64,000 nucleotides of DNA from Aplidium turbinatum (lineage: Eukaryota; Chordata; Ascidiacea; Aplousobranchia; Polyclinidae). The stretch's first letter is position 1. Each line of letters starts with the position of its first letter. A model generated the notes under the pieces. It did not search any database. It was given only the letters and a program-made list of their open reading frames with translations, and was not told the origin of the DNA. The DNA lies in assembly GCA_918807975.1 (NCBI GenBank), contig OU964918.1, positions 36,750,477-36,814,476 of the forward strand, written 5' to 3'. This document shows, one piece after another, positions 35,021 to 45,452 of this stretch. The translations under genes and the position numbers were made by a program.

Positions 35021-35109
35021 TGAGCAAGGGGCCGCTATCAACGCAAATAAATGCGATGGACGTTTCGAATGCCAGCTTGGTGAGGATGAATGTGGAGTTG
35101 GCTGCCCTG
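35021..35109 (+). CDS. LDLa gene, second visible exon (LDLa module end)
   Basis: This 89-bp exon lies between a TTCAATTTCAG acceptor and a GTGAGT donor. Joined in phase to exon 1 (AA+T), it reads NEQGAAINANKCDGRFECQ then LGEDECGVGCP, which completes the LDLa module opened by CPTAKIEC at the end of exon 1: CDGxxxC followed by the acidic cluster and a last Cys. It leaves one base (G) for exon 3. The phase fit at both sides and the completed cysteine module make it a real exon despite its size. Confidence 0.85.
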
Positions 35110-35194
35110 GTGAGTTGCAGACATTGAAAATTTTAACAGAAACTTAACATAAATTTATTTGTTTATTAAATTATCATGGAAGTATTAAAAAAAC

Positions 35195-35345
35195 ATGTAG
35201 TCTTCGAGTCAGCTGCTCCCCTTAGTTTGGCTTGCCATTAAGAGTCTTTGCCGAGATACAGCGGTGGAGTGGTGTTGAACTCACATCCTTTCGAACGTCG
35301 CGCGAACGTTCTCACTATACTCTGCTACGCAACCGACAATTTTTT
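35195..35345 (-). repeat. tRNA-derived SINE fragment
   Basis: On the minus strand, GTTGCGTAGCAGAGTATAGT, then GTTCGCGCGACGTTCGAAAG, then GAGTTCAACACC resembles a tRNA with A- and B-box-like spacing, followed by a short body. It lies less than 100 bases after exon 2. Confidence 0.5.
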
Positions 35346-37020
35346 TTGCATTTGACAAGGTTGTCTATGTGCCCCAACACGTTTACAAACAACACAATTA
35401 GATGCAATAGTCTACTGCAATCTGCGCAACCAACAGTATACCATAGTTGCTCTAAATAAAGTATGAATGCATAGATATTGCGACAAATGCTCTTCAAGGC
35501 ATTAAGCGGTTTCCGCAGTTGCAAAAACTTTTACAAAAATGGAAATAAAATTACTTATTAAATGTTACTGGCACATGTAAAATTACAACCCGAAAACGCT
35601 GCACGAAGTATAAATATGAGTGGACTCAAGCCGGGAGTTTGGGAAACAGTAAATATGGCATTGCATGATTTAAGCAATTAGGTTTAGGCTACATGTCAAG
35701 CTTTGCAGCGTTTCTATTTTCTAAACAGTCAAAAAGTTTAAACAGACTAAACTGAGTGGGCTTCTAGTCAGCATAGGCTTCCCGGTCGGGAGTACAGGGG
35801 CGGTTAACACGGCCCTGATGGCAACCAAACCTTTTGATGGGGACTTCATAGATATGATCTTCCAAATGCTAAGGCTAAACTCAATGAATTTCAAAGTTTG
35901 TAAAATAAAGGTAGGTCGTGTAACTATCCAGTTGCAAACCTTGCACTATAGATTCATTAAAGACACCTGCAAGCAACCAAACAGATTTACATTTAGAGAT
36001 CATGTTATATAGACAAAGCAATTATTGGCTACACGCTTATGTGAGTCAGTAAATGTAATCTTAAATGTAGTTGAAATACTGTTAATTAATTGGTATTGGT
36101 ATTCCTGGAGCTGAGTAGCGTTTTTGTAGAAAAAAGTGCATAGATCTAGGGCCGTATTGAAAAAAATAGGGGCCTCTAGCTTGCGTGAGCGCTGGGCAAG
36201 GCCGGATTTAAGTAAAGAGAGACTCTAGGCCTAGAGACGCGCCTTTTTGAACCTCCCAACCTCTATCCTAACAGCCACGCAAACGAGTATTTCATATAGC
36301 CATTGATAATCATTATTGGTGGTAGAGAAACATGCAAGTGTAGAAATTAACCATTTGAAGACAACCAAAGTTTGTAATTTAATTACAAACGTTTTGTGGA
36401 ATATTAAAACAGGAAGGGTTGATCAAATAAAATAATTGTTTTTTTAATATTGTGTTCTTAAAAAAATACTTAACTTGCAACTTTTATATGACCTGTATGA
36501 GAAATGAATTTCTGGAATAAAATCGATCTCTATTTGAATAAGCAGCTTTTGATGATCCCAATAAGAGTGAAACAGCCTGTTAAGGTTTTTAGTGAATAGT
36601 GACTGCATTTTATGCAGTTTGATCTGCTTGGCTATTTTTGCTTGGCATTGAGCACTTTTGTAGTATTAATAGCATTTAACATTTCTTGTTTTATGTTCTT
36701 ACTAAATAGCCTGGGTCACCACACATCCTAAGAAATGAATGTTTATCATCAAAAATACTTAGACTGACTAATCATAAATTGTAGTGAAATCATCCAAAAT
36801 CAAATCATAATTTATTAGCCTCAGTTTGTCACTTTCAATACACACAACGCTCAGTGCAGACAACCTATATCTTAAAACATTATGGATCTTCATTTTTAAT
36901 TCTTTTAAGTCTTGAAAAGAGCCCCTCTCTTGACCAGAAGGCAGCCAATAAGTTAAGAAATAGCCGAATGATTTATTTTACATTTGGAAAGGTCATCTAG
37001 ATGTTTTGCTTGTAGCCTAT
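35346..37020. other. No gene; scattered repeat pieces
   Basis: 36199-36240 has GGCCGGATTTAAG, a hAT-MITE-like end without a partner that I can assign. 36527-36600 (TCTATTTGAATAAG, then TTTTGATGATCC) resembles 6966-7020, so both are pieces of one repeat family. 37016-37020 (CCTAT) is the target duplication of the LTR element. Confidence 0.35.
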
Positions 37021-37238
37021 TGTTATGTATTTTAGTTTATTTGCATTGAAACGATGTACTTTGTTTTCGTTTCCCTCAGGTCTTCTCTTTTGCTTAATAT
37101 TCATCCGCCTGCTTTTGTTAATTGGCACTTCTCGTTTTGGGCTTACTTTGCAGGTTTCACACTATATCTTGGTTGTGCAATTTTATAATAAAACAGAATT
37201 CCAGTATGACTCTGATTGAATGAGCTAAAAACACAACA
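37021..37238 (+). repeat. 5' LTR of the 37021-41871 element
   Basis: 218 bp, identical by eye to the 3' LTR. An AATAAAA word near its end (about 37187) may act as the polyadenylation signal. Confidence 0.95.
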
Positions 37239-37246
37239 GAGTTATT

Positions 37247-37264
37247 TGGCGACGAGGATGGGAT
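37247..37264 (+). promoter_or_regulatory. Primer-binding site for tRNA-Ser(GCU)-type primer
   Basis: TGGCGACGAGGATGGGAT is the complement of the 3' end of animal tRNA-Ser(GCU) (..ATCCCATCCTCGTCG plus CCA) over 18 bases, as I remember that tRNA. It starts 8 bases after the LTR. Use of tRNA-Ser is known for Mag-lineage elements. Confidence 0.8.
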
Positions 37265-37372
37265 GCTGAACGTCTGAACGAGAAACTTACAGTGGTACGC
37301 AGAAGTGTTCAGTTTTAGTCCCTACGAGTTTTACTTTCTATAAGTTTTAGTTTTTTTTAAATTATTTACAAT

Positions 37373-38956
37373 ATGGATAAGGTGGTGGAATTAATGCAGT
37401 CGCAGCTAGAACATATGCGACAACAAATGCAGCAACAAGAAGAACAGGCACGACAACAAATGCAACAGCAAGAACGTCATCATGAAGAACAACTGAAGGA
37501 GTTAATTTCAGCCCTCAAAATTCCATGCGAATCAGAAAACCAAAATCGATTATCTCAAGCCATTCCTAAATTTTGTGAGTTTGATTCAGCTTTAGAACTT
37601 TGGACTGATTATTGGTCACGTTTTTGCACATTTGCAAAAGCACAGTCCGTTCCTGATGATAAGAAGGCTCAAGTTTTCCTCACTAACCAGTCAGCCAGCA
37701 TCTACAAGATGATCCTCAATCTGGCCGCACAAGAGTCTACAGCAAAGCCAATCAATGAACTTACAATGGAGGAAATTTCGAATTACATGAAGGCACAGTT
37801 CGACCCTAAGCGCTTCGTTATTCGTGAACGATTTCGCTTCTGCAGCAACTGGAAGCGGAAACCAGGTGAGACTGTTCCAGAATTGGGTGCACGAATAAGG
37901 CAAGCCGCTGCCACGTGCGACTTTTCTTCTATTACTAATCCGTTAGATGAAGCTTTGCGTACTTGTTTTATGTGCTCGGTAGGAAACGAAGCAGTTCTTA
38001 AAGCTCTCTTTAAAATTAAACCTGATGATCTTACTTTTTCACGTGCTCTTGAAATAGCCATAGAAACTGAAGACGCTGCCAAAGTGGCTAAGGAGACGGT
38101 GTTTGGCACTGAACCGTCGGTGGTACATAAAGTTAAAGGCACCGATAGACGATATTCTTTCAAGAAAGCTCCAGTGGTCAGTGCTAATGCGAACAAGCAA
38201 AGTAAGTGCTATCGATGTGGTAACTCTAATCACCTTGCTAACAACTGCAGATTTAAAAATGCGGTCTGTCTTTTCTGTAAACTTACAGGGCATGTACAAT
38301 CCGCATGCCGTAAAAAAGCCGCACAAGTTCATTCTTCTAAGGTCAACTGCATACAGGAGGTAAATACTGTTCATAATTCGTCGAGTAAAGTTCCTAAACT
38401 CGAGGTTCGAATTTTTATTAAGTCTTTTCCCGTCTTAATGGAACTTGATACAGCTACAGGTGGAAATTTCATCTCTTCTGAAGTTTGGTCGCAGCTAGGC
38501 AAACTTATCTTGCAGACTCCGCAGCTACGTTTTCAGTCGGCAAGTAAGCACTCGATGCCTATTATTGGATCTTTCACTGCCGAAACGAGCTGCAACAAAT
38601 CGGGAAAGACGACCACAGTTCAATTTATGGTATGTGAAATCCCTAACCTTAACTTATTAGGGCGTGATGCTATTGAAGCACTAGATATTTCGGTAGATAA
38701 GTTCTTTTCTTCATCTTTGCATGCTATTCATCGTCACAACGACATAGATTTTAACTTGCAAAAATCATGTTCCGAGTTATGTGACCAATACGAAGACTTA
38801 TTTAAACCTGAGTTAGGTTGTCTTCAGGATTACGAATTAGAGATTGAGTTTAACTCTGATTGTAAACCAGTATTTTCAAAGCCCAGACCAGTGCCTTTCG
38901 CCATTCAAGAAGACTTAGCTCTTGCCTATGACGCCGGCATAGAAAAAGGTATCTAG
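37373..38956 (+). CDS. gag-protease frame of the Mag-like element
   Basis: 527 residues. Residues about 1-50 are Gln/Glu-rich and coiled-coil-like. The capsid-type region follows (FWTDYW-like start, KRFVIRERFRF, then GETVPELGARIRQAAATC). Two CCHC zinc knuckles lie at about 279-316 (CYRCGNSNHLANNC and CLFCKLTGHVQSAC). An aspartic protease-like segment starts near 355 (LMELDTATGG), with the LLGRDAI block near 425. The fossil at 78-2190 shares its N-terminal sequence. Confidence 0.9.
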   Translation: MDKVVELMQSQLEHMRQQMQQQEEQARQQMQQQERHHEEQLKELISALKIPCESENQNRLSQAIPKFCEFDSALELWTDYWSRFCTFAKAQSVPDDKKAQVFLTNQSASIYKMILNLAAQESTAKPINELTMEEISNYMKAQFDPKRFVIRERFRFCSNWKRKPGETVPELGARIRQAAATCDFSSITNPLDEALRTCFMCSVGNEAVLKALFKIKPDDLTFSRALEIAIETEDAAKVAKETVFGTEPSVVHKVKGTDRRYSFKKAPVVSANANKQSKCYRCGNSNHLANNCRFKNAVCLFCKLTGHVQSACRKKAAQVHSSKVNCIQEVNTVHNSSSKVPKLEVRIFIKSFPVLMELDTATGGNFISSEVWSQLGKLILQTPQLRFQSASKHSMPIIGSFTAETSCNKSGKTTTVQFMVCEIPNLNLLGRDAIEALDISVDKFFSSSLHAIHRHNDIDFNLQKSCSELCDQYEDLFKPELGCLQDYELEIEFNSDCKPVFSKPRPVPFAIQEDLALAYDAGIEKGI

Positions 38957-41638
38957 ACACCTGTACAATTTTTCGACTGGGGAACTCCTGTAGTACCAGT
39001 TCGCAAGGCTTCTACCAAAGGTAAGAAATCAAAATTAAGGGTTTGTGGTGACTATTCTTCGACAGTTAATCCACAACTTAAAACTCACAGGCACCCTTTG
39101 CCTCTTCCAGAGGATTTAATGCGTAAACTAGGGGGTGGCCACGGATTCACTAAGATTGACCTGGCAGATGCGTATAACCAGATTATAAGGTTAGGTCCAA
39201 AGAGTCGAAAAATATTGGCATTAAGTACCCATAGAGGGGTTTTACTGCAAAATGTTATGCCATTTGGCATCTCTTTTGCCCCAGGCCATTTCCAAAAGAT
39301 AATGGATGATTTAACTAGTGACCTTCCAGGTGTAGCAGTCTACCTGGATGACATTTTGATAAGTGGAGCTACAGCGGAAGAGCATTTCCAGAACCTTAAA
39401 CGACTACTCGATCGTTTATCTTCGAAAGGTCTTAGATGTAGGAAGGAAAAATGTAGATTTGCCCAGGCAAATGTCGAGTACTTAGGTCATGTTCTTTCTA
39501 AACAGGGGATTTCAAAGGGTCCTAAAGTCGATGCTGTGCTGAACATGCCTGCTCCTTCCAATGCTGGTACCTTACGTTCTTTTCTGGGGTCGGTTCAATT
39601 TTATTCTAAGTTTTTGCCCCCAGATTTTTCTACGGTAGCGCAACCGTTATATCATTTAACCAAGAGTGGTGTTCCTTGGAGATGGGAACACAAAGAAAAA
39701 TGCGCTTTTGGAAAATTAAAAACGTTCCTTTCCGCAGACGATGTTCTCGTACACTTTAACCCGTTGCTTCCTTTAGGAATTGCATGCGACGCTTCAAGCG
39801 TGGGCATTGGCGCCACACTGTTTCACCGCTCCCCGGACGGAAGCGAGAGGCCAATAGCCAATGTGTCGAAAATCTTGACAAAGTCTCAAAGAAACTACAG
39901 CCAAATCCAAAAGGAGGCTTTATCCATCATCTTCGCTTTGAAGAAATTTTACCAATACCTCTACGGTAGGAATTTTGTTTTGGTAACAGATCATAAGCCT
40001 TTACTTTCACTTGTTGGTCCAGATAAACCTACCCCTTCGCTGGCGGCTAACCGGTTAGCACGCTGGGCGTTGTTTTTGAGTCAACTTAGTTATACTATAG
40101 AGTATCGCAAAACAACGCATCACCAAAATGCTGACGCCTTGAGCCGTCTTCCGTCCAACGATGACACAATTTTTGATGGGGAGGAAAGTGCAGATGATGT
40201 TGATATTGTCTGCGCAATTGATACGTTGGATTCGCAGGTTAGTCATTCCGATTCTTCTACTTTGCGCAAGGAAACTTCCAATGATCCAGTCTTGTCTAAA
40301 ATCATTCGCTTTACACAAGAAGGATGGCCTGCGAAATCAAATGCTAACGATCCAATCGAACAGTTTAGAAGAGTTGCTGATTCTCTAACAACATGTTATG
40401 GTTGTTTATTATATGGTTCTAGAGTAGTTATTCCTTTTAGACTCCGCAATGATATTCTTTCTCTTTTACATGAAGGTCATTTCGGCATGCAGCGAATGAA
40501 ACAGCTGGCCAGGACAGCAGTCTACTGGCCCAAGATCGATGCGGACATTGTCGACCTCTGCCGAACATGTACTACATGTGGTGAGCATCAAGCTGCACCA
40601 AGCAAGGCTCCTATCCACCCATGGATAGCTCCAGAGAAGCCTTGGAGTCGAATTCATGTCGATCACGCTATTAATTTTTTAGGTTCCAATTGGCTTATTG
40701 TTACCGATGCTTATAGTAAGTATCCTTCTATTCACCCAACTTCTTCCGTATCGACGTCTGCTACTATTGATCTTTTAGAGCAGGATTTTGCCCATTTTGG
40801 ATATCCCCACTCCATTGTCTCAGACAATGCGACTGCGTTTTCTTCAGAAGACTTCAAGAATTATTGTAAAGCTAGGGGTATAGTCCACATCACTGGAGCA
40901 CCATACCATCCAGCTACGAATGGTGCTGCAGAGCGTTTGGTGCGCACTTTCAAGCAGGCGTTGAGAAAATCGTCGTTACCGCCTAAAAGTGCCACCACTC
41001 AATTCTTGATGCAGTTTCGCCGTACGCCTAATGCCAGTGGTTACTCTCCCAGTGAGTTATTAAACCACCGACAACTACGTACTAAATTAGATATGTTACT
41101 TCCTTCCTCAGCTCAGATCACGAAACCATCGACGAGTCCTTCGCCTCGGAAACAAAACCGGAAAACAATTAACTTCGATGTTGGTGATCCTTGTTATGCT
41201 TTATACTTTGGTTCCAGGCAAAGCCGAAGCCCTCGGTGGGTTCCTGCCGTCGTGGTGAAGCGACACGGGAGTCGTAGTTTGCAGGTTCGAGTGGACCCTC
41301 GAGGTCCAATATGGAGACGCCACATCGACCAGCTACGTCCGCGTTACATCTCGCCGGAAGACGGGGACCCAGGGGAGACTACTTTCACGTCGTCATCGAC
41401 AGCTGACGAGTTTCCAGTTCCATCGACGCCGATTGCGACCGAGGATTCATCGACGCCGACAGCGACCAAGGATTCATCGATGCCGATTGCGACCGAGGAT
41501 TCATCGACGCCGACAGCGACCAAGGATTCATCGACGCCGATAGCGACCGACGATCCATCATCGTCATCGCATCAAGAACAAACATTAAGGCGATCAAAGA
41601 GAAGACGCCAACCACCTCTTCGTTATGGGTGGTCATAA
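38957..41638 (+). CDS. pol region of the Mag-like element (RT, RNase H, integrase)
   Basis: Counting from the ATG at 39098, the RT active site YLDD is near residue 82, and RNase H starts near 227 (CDASSVGIG) with TDHKPL near 297. The integrase zinc region lies at about 455-492 (GHFGMQRMKQLA, CTTCGEH). The core has DHAINF (521), SDNATAF (575) and NGAAERL (610). The C-terminal domain (VGDPCYALYFGSR, WRRHIDQLRP) is near 695-750. The tail has a 10-residue repeat (ATEDSSTPTATKDSS-like) from 41430 to 41560. Text and order match Mag/K02A2.6-type polyproteins. Confidence 0.9.
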   Translation, partial: TPVQFFDWGTPVVPVRKASTKGKKSKLRVCGDYSSTVNPQLKTHRHPLPLPEDLMRKLGGGHGFTKIDLADAYNQIIRLGPKSRKILALSTHRGVLLQNVMPFGISFAPGHFQKIMDDLTSDLPGVAVYLDDILISGATAEEHFQNLKRLLDRLSSKGLRCRKEKCRFAQANVEYLGHVLSKQGISKGPKVDAVLNMPAPSNAGTLRSFLGSVQFYSKFLPPDFSTVAQPLYHLTKSGVPWRWEHKEKCAFGKLKTFLSADDVLVHFNPLLPLGIACDASSVGIGATLFHRSPDGSERPIANVSKILTKSQRNYSQIQKEALSIIFALKKFYQYLYGRNFVLVTDHKPLLSLVGPDKPTPSLAANRLARWALFLSQLSYTIEYRKTTHHQNADALSRLPSNDDTIFDGEESADDVDIVCAIDTLDSQVSHSDSSTLRKETSNDPVLSKIIRFTQEGWPAKSNANDPIEQFRRVADSLTTCYGCLLYGSRVVIPFRLRNDILSLLHEGHFGMQRMKQLARTAVYWPKIDADIVDLCRTCTTCGEHQAAPSKAPIHPWIAPEKPWSRIHVDHAINFLGSNWLIVTDAYSKYPSIHPTSSVSTSATIDLLEQDFAHFGYPHSIVSDNATAFSSEDFKNYCKARGIVHITGAPYHPATNGAAERLVRTFKQALRKSSLPPKSATTQFLMQFRRTPNASGYSPSELLNHRQLRTKLDMLLPSSAQITKPSTSPSPRKQNRKTINFDVGDPCYALYFGSRQSRSPRWVPAVVVKRHGSRSLQVRVDPRGPIWRRHIDQLRPRYISPEDGDPGETTFTSSSTADEFPVPSTPIATEDSSTPTATKDSSMPIATEDSSTPTATKDSSTPIATDDPSSSSHQEQTLRRSKRRRQPPLRYGWS
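41430..41560 (+). repeat. 30-bp tandem repeat at the end of pol
   Basis: About four to five copies of a 30-bp unit (GATTCATCGACGCCGACAGC-like), alternating between two slightly different versions (60-bp higher period), encode Ser/Thr/Pro/Asp-rich decapeptides. Confidence 0.9.
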
Positions 41639-41646
41639 ATTTTATT

Positions 41647-41653
41647 GGGGAGG
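41647..41653 (+). promoter_or_regulatory. Polypurine tract
   Basis: GGGGAGG lies immediately before the TGTTATG start of the 3' LTR, the expected site for plus-strand priming. Confidence 0.85.
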
Positions 41654-41871
41654 TGTTATGTATTTTAGTTTATTTGCATTGAAACGATGTACTTTGTTTT
41701 CGTTTCCCTCAGGTCTTCTCTTTTGCTTAATATTCATCCGCCTGCTTTTGTTAATTGGCACTTCTCGTTTTGGGCTTACTTTGCAGGTTTCACACTATAT
41801 CTTGGTTGTGCAATTTTATAATAAAACAGAATTCCAGTATGACTCTGATTGAATGAGCTAAAAACACAACA
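41654..41871 (+). repeat. 3' LTR of the 37021-41871 element
   Basis: 218 bp, same sequence as the 5' LTR, followed by the CCTAT duplication. Confidence 0.95.
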
Positions 41872-42481
41872 CCTATGTAATTTGATAAAGGTCTGTATGA
41901 GACAAAACGTGCTCTTTTGTAGACTTGTGGTTATGTCTTGCATAGCCTACATGTGAAAGTGCAAAATTTCATCAGTCAGTTTCATGTCAACGTCTTTTGC
42001 GTACGCTTCTATCAGTGGTAATTCAATACCTTGATGACTTTTTTACTCAGATGCTGACAGATTAGGAATAAAGCAAAACATTTGTGAAACTTTGACACAG
42101 TATATAAGCTATAGCTGCTTTTCTTCTTAAAGACCAGAAAATTGAATTGCAGACCCTTGACTTCAGTCTTTCCAATCTGGTGGTAAATCCGGCGCTGCAT
42201 AGATCAGACATAGAGAAACAGAGGAAGATCTCCCCAGACCTTCCAGAAAGCGAAAAAATATGTTGGGAAGCTGTGTAACAATAAAATTGTAACAATTTAC
42301 CAGCACTGCGTAAAGTCAACCTGTGGAAGATGTGGTACTAGTGATTGAAAAATTATCGGGTGCAAGGAATACGCCTCGCAGCAAGAATAACTGTCAAGAC
42401 ACTATCAACAAACTTGTTAACAATAAAATCTTAGACGATCATTGTAACATATTAAACACCATTTTTTGTGGTTATCGTAAG
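41872..42481. other. No gene recognised
   Basis: Intron sequence between the LTR element and the composite. GTGGTAAATCCGGCGCTG near 42180 looks like a solo hAT-MITE end. 42474-42481 (ATCGTAAG) is the left target duplication of the composite. Confidence 0.35.
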
Positions 42482-42559
42482 CAGGGCCTCCAAGAGCCCT
42501 GCCGGGCCCCGGTGCAGATGTTGCTGCCGGGCCCCCCAGCGCGACATGTTGCGTGATAT

Positions 42560-44384
42560 CTCACAAATCACAAGCAAAATTTGCGGTGGGCGTTAATCCA
42601 CAAGGCCAATGCATACATGGTGTTCCGCACAGTGTTTTTATTTTAAAACCAGACCTATTTAAAAAAGAATACATTAGGTTAAAGTCACTCTACTATTTCA
42701 CAAAGAATGCAGTATTGTAGTGGTGTTTATGACTTTAAATTCACAGATACACACTAGTTATACACAAAGATAAAAGGCTGTGGCTATAGTTACACTATGT
42801 AGTGTAATATATCCTCAATAGCGTTGCCACATAAGGAATTCTGCTCTAATTTGAGGAAAAGTTTATAGCTGTTGAAAACAAAAACTTGTAGGCTATTTTG
42901 GGAAAAAATTTTAGTCATGGGCAAAGATCAAAACCCTAACCTTATTCCTAACTCTAACCCTTACCTTACCCCTTCCTAACTTTCATCCTAACTCTGGCAA
43001 CACCTGATTGTAACCATGGCAAAAGTGGGTAAAAATAGCCACTTTGAAGATAAAAATAGCAACACTATCCGCATGGCTGACATTCATATGTAGCATTGCA
43101 TATGTGTGCATAGGCCTACAGCTTTACATTAACATACCGTACAATATCATTTCTGACCTTAAAATCAGCAGAGACTAGGAGACCAAACTTGGATGAATGC
43201 ATTGCTATTGTTCATGACATTAAGAAATAGGCTACCAACTTTATTTCAGGATCAATAGGCAGCTTCTTATTTTTACTCCTTTAGTTTTCTTTGCTTGTTT
43301 AAGTGAAACTGCATTCACACACGATTCAGGATCACTTTCTCTTCGTTTCTACAGCAAGCGGTCAGTAGAAACCAAAGTTGAATATATTTCTATTTTCAAG
43401 TCCTATCAATGTAAATGCACCAACATCTATCACTACACTATGTATCGAGACCTTTACAAATACCCTGCATAACGACAAAATGGCTGTTTTGAGTCAATAT
43501 TGACACTGTTCCTGAAATTCAAGAGTAAGATTGGATTGGCCTGGTTGGAGAAGACTGCTAAAAAATAAATAGTGAAAACAAACGAAAAGGAAAACTTCAA
43601 CGAAACAAATATTTGTTAAAAAACTAAGCATATTTTTGAAAATCAACTCCTTTCTGCAGTGCTGGAAAAAGTAAGTTGCATTGCAATTAGGACACTTCCG
43701 ATTCTGTCTATAGTTGAAAGAAACTGTATATACGTCAACAGAAGTAAAGATCCATGATTTTTGCTCAAAAAATCACACTTTCACTAATCTTTTTTTCGAT
43801 TTTTGTTAGACTGTTATGACATTTGGCCCTGCTAGAAGGACAAAATTATTTTCCAACACTGCTTTCACGAAACTTACTTGCATTCCAATATAGCAAAATC
43901 ATTCAACAAGTCCTAAAAACTCAAAAATACTGTAACTGTCTCAGGCTATATTAGAAAAGTTCCATGATTTCAGTACATGTAATTAGTATCATATCTAACA
44001 CAAAAAACACTTGAGCATTTTTGTACTGAAAAAGTAACAGTAACGACTTCTTGCTAAGCAATTCTAACAATATTTCAATACTTTTTACTATTTTCTGAAC
44101 TCTTAAAATATCACACTAAACAAGATTATAGGCTACCTATACAACTAAAATTGTACCAGTTCAACATGATTACACATTAACTATCACTGCTTGCTTGTGT
44201 CATAAATTGACAAGATGTCAGAAAAATGCATAGAATACCTTCTGTGTAATGACTGTAACCTAACCTGATCAATCAATTGCTTATTAAAACATACCGTACA
44301 CACCTAAATATTCACATTAAAACATCCAGACTAACACTGAAATTAAAACACTGACACTGAACTTAAAACATTGAAATATTCATT
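42560..44384. other. Noncoding interior of the composite
   Basis: No protein-coding text is recognised. 42930-42985 has CCTAACCTTATTCCTAACTC-type telomere-like words. A pair CGTTGCCACATAAGG (42826) and AATAGCAACACTATCC (43055) may mark an eroded small hAT-like element. Confidence 0.35.
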
Positions 44385-44569
44385 GGGAGATCCGGGAGAG
44401 TTGAGCCAATTTTTGCTCTTGAGCCCATATTTCCGATTGTATGGTTGCTTGTCCAAATGTTGTGTGCTTATGTTGAAGTAGAACCAATTGGCTTCCAATC
44501 ACTCTGATTAAATGTTGGTCAATATCAAACGTTTTTCAGAATTTAACTTTAAAAAAGTTTTGCCAAATG

Positions 44570-44603
44570 GCTCAACTCTCCTGCACCTACAGGAGAGTTG
44601 AGC
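44570..44603. repeat. Internal inverted repeat of the pogo-like fragment
   Basis: GCTCAACTCTCCTG (44570-44583) and CAGGAGAGTTGAGC (44590-44603) are perfect 14-bp arms around six bases, followed by two more direct AAGGAGAGTTGA copies (to 44643). All restate the terminal GGGAGAGTTGAGCC word. Confidence 0.9.
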
Positions 44604-44857
44604 ATAGGGTTAAGGAGAGTTGAACCGGATAAGGAGAGTTGATCCATGTAATGTAGAAGTTCAAAGTTAGAGTAGCAATGTTCTGCAAAAGCCTTATAAA
44701 CCTTGTGAGTCATAATTTGAGCTTTCGACAAACAATCAGTGCAGTTAAGAATGACTTTTTCTGTTAAACAGTAAGCTATCTGTAAGCCTAAAGTACTGTA
44801 TATTTATGCACCACAGAATTTTATGAGTGCAGACTTTTTTAAAAGAAAACATCAAGC

Positions 44858-45319
44858 TTGTATGCAGTATGCCATAAAATAGCCTACACCCGGATTTCTA
44901 CTCGTAGTAGCTCTGAAGAAGATCTCCAGCGTGCTGCTGAAGCAAATGAACGTGGCACCTTGATTCGATCAGCTGCAAACGAATTTGGGGTCAACAACAG
45001 GTCCAATTTAGAGCGATATATTAAGAAACGCAAAGAAAAACGTCATGACAATTTTGGATACAAGAAATGTAAAACAGCTAATATGATATTTACAATGGAA
45101 ATCGAGCTAGTCAATCACGTGAAAGACTTGGCCTCTACCTATTATGGCTGGTCAAAAGACAAATGTCGCATGCTTGCCTACGAATTTGCTGTGAGAAGTA
45201 ACGTTGTTATTCCCGATAGCTGGAAAGAGGACAAGAAAGCAGAACAAAGCTTCTGGTTGGGATTCAAAGATCGCCAAAAGTTGTCGATACATAGCCTACT
45301 CCTGAAGCGACATGATTAG
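44858..45319 (+). pseudogene. Pogo/jerky-like transposase, N-terminal DNA-binding part
   Basis: Up to 153 residues are open. SSSEEDLQRAAEANERGTLI and RSAANEFGVNNRSNLERYIK form a psq-type helix-turn-helix. MEIELVNHVKDLASTYYGWS and KDKCRMLAYEFAVRSNVVIP match the start of a CENP-B-type domain in pogo/jerky transposases (typical: KCRRLAFEFA, then W..GF..RH.LS). The frame ends after SFWLGFKDRQKLSIHS, so the catalytic DDE part is absent. Confidence 0.75.
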
Positions 45320-45452
45320 CAAGGGCAACATCATTTAATAGATACACTGTTGGTACCTTCTTCGATAAACTTGCGACTGAATGGATTGCTATCATTTCCA
45401 GCCACAAGACATATAGACTACGGTAGCCTACTGTATTTAGGAGAAACAAGTT

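Larger units (their letters stand above)
37021..41871 (+). mobile_element. Nearly whole Ty3/Gypsy (Mag-like) LTR retrotransposon
   Basis: It has 218-bp LTRs that look identical (37021-37238, 41654-41871; TGTTATG..CACAACA), a 5-bp target duplication CCTAT (37016-37020, 41872-41876), a primer-binding site for tRNA-Ser, a gag-protease frame, a pol region with reverse transcriptase, RNase H and integrase, and a polypurine tract. Order and domain set fit the Mag lineage of Ty3/Gypsy. No envelope gene is seen. Identical LTRs mean a very recent insertion. It looks almost whole, with about one break. Confidence 0.95.
44385..45320 (+). mobile_element. Pogo-like element fragment with transposase N-terminal piece
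   Basis: The end GGGAGATCCGGGAGAGTTGA follows the same plan as those at 3025 and 24019. A coding piece (44858-45319) follows. The opposite terminus is not found downstream, so the element is truncated or rearranged; a mariner relic begins about 130 bases after the coding piece. Confidence 0.6.

Noticed and set aside
35796-35818. CAGGGGCGG..CGGCCCTG, 23-bp mini element
   Set aside because: Too short to separate a collapsed MITE from chance.
38039-38374. Minus-strand open stretches opposite gag
   Set aside because: Shadows of the gag-protease frame.
42930-42985. Second telomere-like array
   Set aside because: Only a handful of degenerate CCTAAC words without array structure.
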